Below, piece by piece: positions 47,198 to 58,100 of a stretch of DNA of 64,000 bases; positions within the stretch are counted from its first letter, which is position 1, and the number at the start of each line of letters is the position of its first letter. The DNA is from Lepidodermella squamata. Lineage: Eukaryota; Gastrotricha. The stretch is taken from contig JBLDXI010000031.1 in NCBI GenBank assembly GCA_047495785.1, positions 62,001 to 126,000 of the forward strand, read 5' to 3'. The position numbers and the translations under genes are program-made. Under the pieces are notes generated by a model. It had not been told where the DNA came from, made no database searches, and worked only from the letters and a program-made list of their open reading frames with translations.

Positions 47198-47607
47198 TTA
47201 ACCCTTAGCCGCCGGCGCAATGACGTGTTAACTCGAGCACCTTTCAGAAAATCCCAGAAAATCAAGGAGAGGCGAAAATCAAATTCTGAGTCGGCAGAAA
47301 GTCTTACATTTAGCCTTAGATTGAAAGCCGAACCTCTTTTTCAGAAGAAATTTACCTGGGTTGCCGTTGCTATGACGTGTTAACGCGTTTTCATGACGTG
47401 TTAACAAGTCATTTAAACATTTTCTCACTATTTTCGACCTGGTCAGAATGGCTTTGAAAATTTTGATTTTCGGGGAGTGCTTGTTTCTTGCTATTGATTT
47501 ATCATAATTTATGACGCAACAATGGGTTCGATAGCCCACATCCTCCGACCACGGTGAATTTTCTCCGGAATTAACGCGTGTACACGTCTTCGGCGGCTAA
47601 GGGTTAA
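47198..47607. mobile_element. piggyBac-type MITE next to a start codon
   Basis: TTAA target duplications at 47198-47201 and 47604-47607 flank inverted ends of 16-17 bp (TTAACCCTTAGCCGCCG). The CCCTT start with TTAA duplication is typical of piggyBac. About 400 bp, no transposase; the inside has several GACGTGTTAAC words. It lies only 4 bp upstream of the astacin-like start codon at 47193, so it supplies or replaces the gene's 5' flank. Confidence 0.85.
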
Positions 47608-49545
47608 ATTCAATTATAATATCTAAAATTGAACGGTAAAATCGGCAGAATACACAGTGAAATTTGGTTGTTAAGGCGAGACAATAACATTGGTTTGTTC
47701 CAATTTTTCAACGATCAGCCATCGCCGCATCTCGATGGATTCGGAATCCTCCTTAAACTTCGCGTCGATTGTCGAGGAAATTTGCTAGACATTTGCATCA
47801 CACGCAGCCCATTAAAAATTCCTTATTTGATTCTGAATAATTTTGTTAAATCAACATATTATACTGAGTTACATAAGCGATGATTCGGATTCATTAGGAA
47901 GATAACGCATAATTTCAGCGTAATTTTCCTATACACAATTTCTGAATTTTTTTAAAATAATTTTTAAAATTCCAGACAATATTAATGAGTAATTTTTCAT
48001 CAAATCTAACATATAGATATTTTAAATTGTGGTTTGGTCGACTTTGGGCCCGCTAAAAGTTAAGACCAAGCATGAACAATTATAATTGAGCAAAATTCTC
48101 TGGCCGACGATTCCAGGCTATATAGGCTACTTGAGTTGAAGCTGAACGGGTGTGATTTGAGAGAAACATAAAAGTAAGACTCAATTTTAGTGTATGGACA
48201 CCTGCGTTTCCTTCAAATACGTGATTCGGGATTTTCGAGGACGCTATGGCAGAAGAGCATTCAAACGCGTGCTCTCAGGAATTTTTTTCAACTCGAGAAT
48301 CAACGCAACACGTGAGTCGTGTTAACCAGTTTTCAACAGAGTGAAATTAACCCCATTAACAGTAGCAACAGTCGGCTCAATTTAGATTCGATAAAAGGGC
48401 GGACAAAGTCGCCAGAACAATTTGAACAATTCGGATTAAGTTCAACTTGCTTCTTATTTTTTTCTCTAATTAGTTGGCACTGATATGAACGTCAAGATAC
48501 ATCATATGAATTAGTAGGTAGACATTCTTCAAACAATCTTACTAACATCCGAGAAAATCGCATTAATCTGGCGTTTTATGAACGAAAATGACGCATCCCC
48601 TCGCATGAAGCGCATACGAGCGTAATAAATGTCCAATCAATTCAACGTTGGTTTGATTGTCACCGTAGGCTGGACCTGGGATGTCGTGTATAGTAGCAGA
48701 AAGACTATTCAATGCTTCAGAGTTTAACAGTTTTTTGAGACCTTCAGTTCCGATTGCAAATTTATTTTCATGGAAAATTCATCCGCCATTTTCGATAATA
48801 TGTACTCGAAATAGGGCAGGAAATTCTTCGTTTTCCGCGAATGTTATATTTACTTTTGATTCTTCAAAAGCCTGGTAAAGAATTTTTTGGATTTTATTTT
48901 GCCGCTCGAGACACCATGACTATCGAAAGTAGCAGTTGGACATCAGCGCCTGCTGTCGAAATACAAAATGTCGACTCAGTGTTTCGTGCGAAAGTCCACG
49001 ATTCCCTCCGATTTGTGTAACCGGCAGATCGGCCTGGAATTGAATGATGGAGGTCTAGTTTTACTGGATCAAAGTGCGCGTGCCCACGTGTCATGAAAAA
49101 ATAGCTAAGGATAAGCAACTGTTGAGAAGATGATGACTCGGCAACGTATGAGTGGATTGCCAAGGGAAAAGCCAGCATGGCTGTTTCGAGGAAATTTCGA
49201 AATTTTTGTTTATTTTTGTTAAAACTTCGGTGCCAGGCTGTCAGCTCACGATCTCCATTTGGATAGGCAATTTTCCAGCGGTAACCTACTCTTAGGATCT
49301 TTACTCTATCATATTCGATTTTTGATATGCCCAAGTCACCCCCGAGTTGAAATGACTTTTGAAAAATAAACAAAAATTAGGAATCGAGCCCAAGTTGAGG
49401 CGCAAGTTGAGGCCCTTTATTGGAGCTCAGTGATGGTAGTTGCTAGGCATGGGCAAATATATATTCGTTCTGGCATCCGGCTCACTGCCATGGGTAGCTT
49501 GAGTGGAATCTTCTCGAAGCTCAAAGAAGAAGAAACAAAAATCAG
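47608..49545. other. Intergenic region with possible gene remnants
   Basis: Frames at 47629-47883 (+) and 49373-48894 (-) look partly protein-like but have no recognised domain and no consistent splicing. The stretch 48560-48873 is described separately. AATAAAA on the minus strand at about 49548 is the probable RPAP1 polyadenylation signal. Confidence 0.4.
48560..48873 (-). pseudogene. Unrecognised reading frame broken by one stop
   Basis: After an acceptor-like CCAG, about 105 codons read FEESKVNITFAENEEFPALF, then a single TGA (in GG*IFHENKF), then TEGLKKLLNSEALNSL and on to a TAA. The long frame with one stop suggests a recently inactivated exon. No family was recognised. Confidence 0.35.
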
Positions 49546-49569
49546 TTTTATTTTCAATATTCGAGAAAA

Positions 49570-52500
49570 TTATTTCTGCATAAGAGTCATTAAAAACGAT
49601 TGAAATTTCGCCTCATCACCGATGAGAGATTTCAAAAACACCAAACGGTTCTGGGGCAATGTTTCATATAACAGAATGTGATCACTTGATATCGAATATC
49701 GGTAAAACACAAGCTGGGCGATTTTCGCGCGTTTCGCCGCTAAATTCTCGGATTTTCGGTCGTCGATCTGCTCAACTAGCGCTTGCCACATTGATTTCCG
49801 CAGCAGCTGACCGGACGAGTGGCCCGATGAGTCGAATAGGAATGAATTCAGGTGATTGATGGCGACAATCCACAGAACCGAGTCGCCCGTCACGGTCGAG
49901 TGGGCGTTCAGCAATTCACTAAAAGTGAACTCAGCGAGCTGTTTAACTACATGGATGTTGCTTTCGAATGGCTGCAGCAATTTGTCGAGATCGAACAGCA
50001 GTTGGTCACGCTTGATGTGCCGCAGAAATGTGAGCACTTCACGGTGGTCGCCCCAGAGAAGGCGGCGGAAGACGACCGGCTGCATAGCGCCAGAGAAAAG
50101 TAGTAAAATGTTGCCGAAAACGGCGTCCCCATAAGACGACGCTTTGAACTGTTCCAGAAGTGCGATGTAACTAGGAAATGAAAATGAAATATAGTTTATA
50201 GCGAGAAATCCGTGTTGGATTGAGCGGAATGAAGCGAAAAAGAAGGTGTCTACAAAGAAATTAGCTACAATTTTTCATTAAATCGATCGCTATTTCTTTG
50301 CAAAATCCTACGATTAGTGCTTAGTGCTACTAGTAAATGCTAGTAAAATTATATAAAAAATCTCGAGTAACTTTGTTCAACTTACAAATCAGGAAGCGTG
50401 CAGTCGAGACCGGGTACTTTTTCGGCGAAATTCAACGCATTGGCACTGCTTTTGAGGACGAGCGTCAAACAATCGGCCAACATGCCGCGAACGCCCTCCA
50501 ACTCGCCCGCCGCCCCGCCGAACACGTCGTCGTTCAGGTACAACGCCGCCAGCCGCACAAAATGCGTTATTGGCGTCAATTCCTGAAATAAAACCGTCGC
50601 GTTTTTGCGCAACATGAAACGCACAAATCGCAGCACGGCAACTACAACGCGATGCCGAACAGCCGGCATCGTTAAATCAGGCTCATTTTCCGGGCCTTGA
50701 CCAGGGCTGGGCGGTTGTAGCGAGATCGTGATGCCAGCGGCTGCTAACGGGAAGTACAGCCAATCTTTGCACAACGCTGGGCAGGAAAACGCGGTTGAAC
50801 CAGGATTTTGGAGTAAAACCGACAAAGCATCGCGATAGACGCTACGAATTGATTGGAAGCCATGCAAATCCGAGCCGATGATTTTCGGGTTGAACAAAAA
50901 TCCGTCGAAAATCACGTCCCAAACCAAGTTCGAGAATAAACTCGGAATTAGCGGCAAAATTTTGACTAAAGCTCCGAAAATCGATTTTTCTTCGATTTTT
51001 TCCATAAAATTCGTAACAGCTGAGATGAAATTGACGAAAAATTTGGCCTCCAAAACCAAATGAAAATAGGAATTCGCAAATCCAGCCGGCGATTTTTTCG
51101 TCGCAATCGAATTGAGATACTTCACGATATCAGTACTTGTCAAATTTTCGACTAAAATCGATTTCACTCTATCATTTTGAGCCGAGGCTAAAAACTCGAA
51201 TATCGACCCTGCCAGTGCCCAATATGAACATGGCACATTTTCTGAGAGCAAATTCAAGTATTGCAGAGAATTGGGGCTTTCATTTTTCGAATTTTTGAAT
51301 TCGAAAGATCGCAAAATTATCGATCGATCGGAATGACTAACCGATTCCTCGATCGATTTTTTCATCACGAACTCTGTTAATTCGATAAATTTTACCGATA
51401 TCGGTAATTTTTCGGCGATTTTCGATTTCGACCCAGCTAGATGGTAGGCTGACGAAAGGAAATTGACCAAAGAGTCGATTGAATGGTTTTTCAGCCAATC
51501 AATAAATTTAGCTGGGAATATGACGAAAATCGGCTCGAGGAGGCCGAAAATTGGCCCTTCAAAATCGAACGACTCATCGTCCATTTTCAACGATGAGAAA
51601 AGTTGTAAAATTGATGAGTAAAATGCGAAAATCTCCGGCGGTGGAATCGATTCAGACCTCGATAAAACAACCGTTTCCAGCTCGACAAAATGCTGACTCA
51701 GTGCTAAAATCGCATCTTTCGCTCCTTTTACATTTCCAAGGCAATAACTGGTTAAAAGTCGAATGTAACCGCTTGCCACATTAAATTCACTCGAATTCGG
51801 CCTCAATTCGGACAAAAATCCATGAATTCTGTTCAGTTCGAAATTCGATGAAATCGCATTCGGCGATGAAATGGCGATTGTCGCTAACAATTCAAGACTT
51901 TTCGGCTCAAGTTTAACGAAATCCGGCGATGAAATTTTCGCCAAAATTCGTTGATTATTCGTAATTTGGGCCGCGCAACTCGGCGAATGACGGGCGACCC
52001 TCAGCAGAATTTCCAAGATTTTTTCACGAATTTCCTCCTGGCCCAACGGAATCGGCCAATCACACAGGATATACCTCAACCTCGCGATTAAATTCGTACG
52101 AAAAACTAGCGCTAAAATGACGTCTTTCGCCATAAAATCGCCGTCATTCAGCTTTTTCAGCGATTCATCACTCGTCGGATTCGGAATTATTTGACTGGAA
52201 AGATATGGAAAATTCGCCCAGGAGTTATTGGAGAAATAATTTTCCAACAACAAATCATCCGATTTTTCGATTAAAAAGCTGTGAAGTGCGGTTAGAGCTG
52301 CTAAGGCGTTGTTTTCTGAATTAGAATCGTCCAAGGCTACTCGTATCACGAAGCCTAGACCCGCCTCTAGCAAACACGGAATTATTGGCTTATCAAGCCC
52401 TGCCGCTACGTAGTGGCCTCGCCTCGCTTTTTCACAAATTTCACTCAAAGTCCGCAGGGCTAAAACGCGTTGTTGGACATTGGTCGATCTCGCGAGTTCC

Positions 52501-55057
52501 AACAGTTCGGACAGCGTGTAGCCAGGCCGGTCTGGCTCTTCGCCGTGGTGGTACAGACCGGATGAGGTGGGCGGCAGTTCGATAGGCGGCACGTCAGGGT
52601 CGTTGTTGGTTAGAATAGCAGCTGGGATTGGCGCGATTTCACCCGCAAAATCGAACCGCGTTTCGAAGGCTTGCAACTCCTTGTTTGCTGAAGCTACAAT
52701 AAAAGAGGAAACATCATCGATTATAATAAAAATAATTGTAAATATTTTCATAATTAAAATTGGGGTTCAAGAATTCTTCATTTTCCGATGCTTGATGAAA
52801 TTCAAAAATCACCTTCAAATTGATGTCGCAATTTTTCAATTTGTTTGCTAAACTGAGAATTCAACAACAAATAGGCCAAATAAATTTACCATTTATTGGC
52901 ACATCTCTCGTCCACTCGAGCTTGTCCGCCTCGACATTGTCCATATGCACCCATTTCGGATCAGGTTTCACCGGCAAGTCATCAGGCACTGCTGATTTTG
53001 ATCCATTTTTATCGTTCGATTGCGACTCATTGTCTGTCGAAGCAGTTGTCGCTACTGTATTTGGCTTTTTCCGATTTTTCAAGAATTCAACCAGATTTTT
53101 CGGTAGAACTTGCGACAACTCCTCGCGATCTGCTTCGATTTCATCGCGGCTCATTTTCGCCAATTTTTCACGATTTTCTCGATCGATTTCCGACAGCAAT
53201 TTCGGCGAAATTTTAGCTTCTTCCACCTTTTTATCTTCAACAATATCTGAGATATTTTCGTCATTTTTAGGCTCTTCGACTGCTGGTTTATTTTTTGCCA
53301 GCATCTGCCTTGCGAATAAACTCATGCCTCGAACCGGTTTCGCGTTCATTTCAGTTTTACTCAACTGGACTATTTCAGGTAATGGAAAGCCGCTTGTCGC
53401 TTGAAAACTTGGCAAAGTGACTTTAGACGGGTCGAATGGCCGTTCGACGATTTCGCCTAGAACGCCCGTTATTCCTGATTTGGCGGCTGAAAGAGGGAAC
53501 CACGCTGGATCGCTGCTATCATCGTCTTCCTCTTTATCGCTCTCTTGATCGACAGGTCGGCTTGAACTCGCAGCTATAAAAATGAGAAAGAAAATTACAT
53601 TTCGAAATAAATTTCAATTACAGAAACTCGAATGACTTTCTTTGTAGCTGATTGAAAACCTTTTCGAAATTTCCGAGATTTTAGTGATTTTTAGTACTCC
53701 TCGGGTCTATGCGAATTTGTGGCTTTTTAGAAACCATCCTCTAACCGAATCCAGATGTTAACTTCATGTTAGCTTTGGTCTTCTCGCCACTCTGGTGTCA
53801 GAAGTGAAGTATTAGGGTTTTTCGAACGACAGAGTGTTACTATTTCGTCTTAAGGGCATTGGTGCTCGGTTTTGGCACCGACGCCCGACGTAAGATGGTG
53901 ACGGTTGTCCTGGCGGATGAATGGGCCCTGGGACTGTCAGCTGTTTGCAACGTTGGTTCGAGTAGAATTATCCGAATTAACGAGAAAAATCAGTCTGAGA
54001 TGAAAGCCTTGCTACGGGTTCCTATCTCGCGTTATACAATTAATAATTCTTGTCGCTACCATTGCGGATCTATTCATAAAAATCCATGTTCACTTGTGCT
54101 GCTTTGTTCAACTTCGAAACGAAATAGGCGGAAAACCAGTTGAAAATCATTATATCAGCAATAGGCCGAATTTTGAAGTACGATGCCTCACAAATGGCGT
54201 TGTACTTCGAATGCCTAGCGGAAAACCAGCTATTAGGAATCGGATGCCAGCCAGAAATCGCACGAACCAGGTCGGGACTTTCACCCTTTGAACCCCCAGA
54301 CAAATCTACGTCCCCGACAAGGGTTTATCCAGCCACCCTCAACCCACCCCAACCCACCCCCAAATTTCGAGCTTTTTGGCTATTTTTGAGCTTTGAAGGC
54401 CTATTTTTACCCCATTTTGTGACTACCAACCCCCAATTTCAAAAGGCTAGATAAACCCTTGGTCCCCGATATTAATGAAAACTCGCATTCGATTATTAGA
54501 GCTTGCTGGCATGTGCAAAGCATTAAAGCAGCGATACCTAGATAGTATTCTCAATTAGGCTCTTCGAAATGAGGTTAACAAATGCATCCCGAAATTGGAC
54601 TATAAGGTCAACGGTCGTTTTTGTCTATTCGTACTTTCCAATCGAAGGGTTGCGGATTATTGAAAAAAGTTTGCTCAATCAGCACATACATGTAAAATAC
54701 ATGCAAAACTAGTAAAACTCTTGCTTCACTTGGCTGGCAAAAGCGATTCGAGCGGAATAATTTTTAGGTGATGAAGTGAGTGGAACCTTTCAGAAAGGTC
54801 AAAATCAGAAATCAGAAATCAGACAGCAAATAAGATTAGACCGGATTGTTTTTCCAACCAGCCTTACTCAGTTTCAATCGTTAACCACGCATAAAATATC
54901 GCGTCTTACCATTCGCTTTTTTGAACACAGTCGCCGCTGGTTCGCCCTTAACGACTCGTTTCGACTGGTCAGGTTTCTTGCCAATACTCGCCAGATATTC
55001 TTCTTGAAACCGCAACAAATCTTCCTCGGTATCTTTTGCCGAGGGCCTTTTTATCAT
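49570..55057 (-). CDS. RPAP1: RNA polymerase II-associated protein 1
   Basis: Four exons: 55057-54910, 53573-52890, 52693-50386, 50170-49570; 1246 residues. RPAP1 is an RNA polymerase II assembly and Mediator-linked factor acting in cytoplasm and nucleus. Matches by eye: N-terminal EEDLLRFQEEYLASIGK; the RPAP1_N region (MSLFARQMLAKNK, REKLAKMSRDEIEADREELSQ); the WTRDVPIN linker; the RPAP1_C signature LYHHGEEPDRPGYTLSELL; and the conserved C-terminus (ALLEQFKASSYGDAVFGN, AINHLNSFLFDSSG). Human RPAP1 is about 1390 residues, so the length fits. The first intron (about 1.3 kb) carries a hAT-type MITE. The gene starts 130 bp downstream of the polymerase kappa stop on the same strand. Confidence 0.93.
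54318..54461. mobile_element. hAT-type MITE with 8-bp target duplication
   Basis: Ends CAAGGGTTTATCCAGCC and GGCTAGATAAACCCTTG are inverted with one mismatch. The 8-bp direct repeat GTCCCCGA flanks both sides (54310-54317 and 54462-54469). The TIR start and 8-bp duplication fit the hAT superfamily. Total 144 bp, with a C-rich ACCCACCCC stretch inside; it lies in RPAP1 intron 1. Confidence 0.85.
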
Positions 55058-55064
55058 TTTTATC

Positions 55065-55080
55065 GAAAATGCCTAATAAA
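55065..55080 (-). promoter_or_regulatory. Candidate trans-splice acceptor of RPAP1
   Basis: On the minus strand ATTTTATTAG ends 15 nt before the RPAP1 start codon, between two closely spaced same-strand genes. This fits spliced-leader processing of the downstream gene in an operon. Confidence 0.5.
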
Positions 55081-55187
55081 ATCGAGACAAAAATTGGATA
55101 TTTAGTACGAATAAAATCACATAGCAACTTATTTGAAAAAAATGAGCAATAAAACACGACGCAAAACATGAGACAAACAAAAATTGG

Positions 55188-58100
55188 TCATTGACGTTTC
55201 AGAAAATTTAAAATGCTTTTCTGAGCGTTGTTCGACTTCCCAGGCGGTGAATTCGATTTTCGATTATTGCTATTCGAAATTTTGCGCTGAATTTTCGAAG
55301 AGGGCCCAGCTTGACTTTCAACGCCTCGAATTAGCTCATCTTCTTCTTTGAGAGATCGTATCGCAGACCGATTCAGACACTCATCGATGTGCTGGTTAAA
55401 TTTTACCAACGTAATTTTCGGCAATTTCGCATTGCAAATCGGGCAAACGTAAGACTCGGAATTTTCTTCAACATTCGACGAAGAATTTTCGTCGAAAATC
55501 ACATCGTCAATCAGGGAAATTTCTTCAACGCATTCAGGTTCAGAACTCAATTTTTTCGATTTTTTCGAATTTTCCTGAACTTCCTCACTTTTGCGTTTAT
55601 TTTTCGTTAAAAGCGTCGAAATCGAATTCGATTCTTCGATTTCTTCGATTTCTTTCAAATTCGATAATCGAACACCGAGAAGGCGGATCCATAATTTCCC
55701 ACCATTGTCCGCAAATTCTTTTTCCAACAACTGTTTCGCGACTTGAAACATATCTTGGCCCTTTGAATCCGGTCGAAAATACGCATTTTTACCCGGACAA
55801 GAGCCGGCGCGGGTGAAATTTTTAAAATCAGCAGTTTTAATTTTCAACGTTAAAGTCCGGCCTAGCAATTGTTCCTCCTCAATCGATTCCGCAACTTCCT
55901 CACATAATTCTTTGATAATTGGCAATAATTTTGCCATATCGCACGTTTTTTCAAAGGTGGTCTCAGTTCCTAAAGATTTTCTCGGCCCTCCGTGTTCCAA
56001 ATGGGTCGAACCCATGCCGAGACAAGCGTGGAGTAGGAATGAAAAGTGAAGATCGGAAAATAGCTGCAAAATATCGCCGAGTCGTTCCAGCAAATCGCCG
56101 CACGTTTTGATATCGAGACCAGCCAATTCGCCCTGGCTCACCGGGCCAACGCCAGGGATTTTCGAGACAGCCATGCTTTTCATCAGGTTCAGAATTTCGT
56201 CCCGTTCCGGTCGGATCATGAACTGGCCGTTTGGTTTGCGCAGATCTGAGGCGATTTTTGCGATCATTGTGTTTGGCGCGATTCCGGCTGAACTCGTCAG
56301 CCGGGTTGAGAGCAGGATTTTGAAGCGGATTTCTTCGACTACTGCCCAGGCCGTTGTTCCGAACGTAATTTCGTCGCCAACTTCACATCTAAAATAAAAA
56401 TAATTTGATTATTCGATAAAAATGTGCAACACTAAATTTGATAATTCATAAAAATAGCTCTCCAGCTAGATTCCACCAACTATTCACGATGCATGTTTAC
56501 GTAGAAACCTTTCAAAATGGCGAGCGGCCATTCCGGCTATTTATTGCCCTCTCCCGAACGGGCGTAACGAAACTCATCTTCTGTTTTTTCAACAATATTT
56601 TGCTGGTCTATGACCTGAGAGTCTAATCGCTGATTTCGAGCAAGCATGGCGAAGGGCATTTTGTGAGGTGACCAAGTCACGATTCGAGGTTGTCTGTTCC
56701 ACTTAATGCAAAGCCAATTTTCAGGATGATTGCTTCTCAGTGCATGAATTATATCAAAAATTTCAATCTATGGGGCTACTAGCAACAAAATGAAAGAATT
56801 CAACAAGCCATCCGGCAGCAGGGCACGCTGGCATTCGTTCATACTTAGCATGTTGGCCAGCTAATCGTTCGCGTTGCTCGACCACTATTCACGTGGTTCC
56901 CTGTCTTCAACAATAAACTCACGAAATATGGCGCATTTGTCGAATCTGGTTCCGAAATTCTCGCCAATAAAACGTCGACTACAGCTGCCTTGGAAAATTC
57001 GATCAAGTACAAAGGGAAGGTCACGAACAAGGAGCTGAGAGAAGCCTATGAACAGCAAGACAAGGCTCGGATGATCACGCCCATATAAAGACGATATGTA
57101 GGATGAAAGGCTGCGAAAGACACAACACAAAGCGGATTTCGATTCAATTACATTCGCAAAATCCTCCGGGCGCCCCAGGACTCTACCCGACTCTATTCTA
57201 AGTGCTGCGAAGCAACGCATTTACCGACGATTTCGGTGTCAAGGGAACTAAGATGGCGATCCTATCGGCCCTAGACTCACGCTTCTCGGAGTTAATGCTG
57301 ACGATTTCGTGCGAATCGCCTGCCTATTGGACCCGCGCTTCAAGGGGTCTTACCTGGTTTAACAGGGGTCTTAGTTTAACAGTTTGAATTTTAAACACCC
57401 AACGAGAAATTTTTAAACACCAAAAAGGGCAAAATTTGCCCGAAATCGAAAGAAAAACGGTCTCACCCCCCAAAATTACACTCCGAAACCGCAAATTTAA
57501 ACACCAAATCGATCCTTAAAAACACGCTGCATAAACATTGGTTTCCCGACGAGTTAGTGTATAAAATAAAGTGGAATAGGCAACCGTGAATCGTGGCCTC
57601 ACGAAGTACCAAATAAAATTGCGTCTTGTTCCCATGTCTAGGTGAATCGTTTTTAATTGTCAGAGATCCAGCTCAAGCTCTCTGGGAAAAAACATTCCAA
57701 AGAAATTTCCGATATGAGTTCTCAGTTTAGAGATTCTACAATTTTAAATACAGGGAATACAAGTTCTCTGAAGATAGATATGTTTTCTCTTTAACCCTCC
57801 AGCGCCTACGGAAGCGCGTGTCTATGTGCGCGTATACACGCAAAGGCGTTTTTCGGTGATTTTGCGTGTTTACACGTCGACTTGCACGCGTATACCCGCT
57901 TTTTCAAAAACTCGACGTCTATACCCGCAAGTTGTGAAAAAAATTACTAAGACGTCTCGACACGCTAATGAGGCGTCTTCACACGCAGAAATTGAGGCAT
58001 CTTAACACGCCCATATGCTAATTTTATTCATGATTTTGACCATTTTTATTCGGAAATCGCAGGAATTTCAACGATCTTCGCTAAAATCAACAATAATCAA

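Noticed and set aside
53859-54143. 94-codon plus-strand frame in RPAP1 intron 1
   Set aside because: No recognisable domain; it lies in a repeat-bearing intron. Could be transposon-derived but not supportable.
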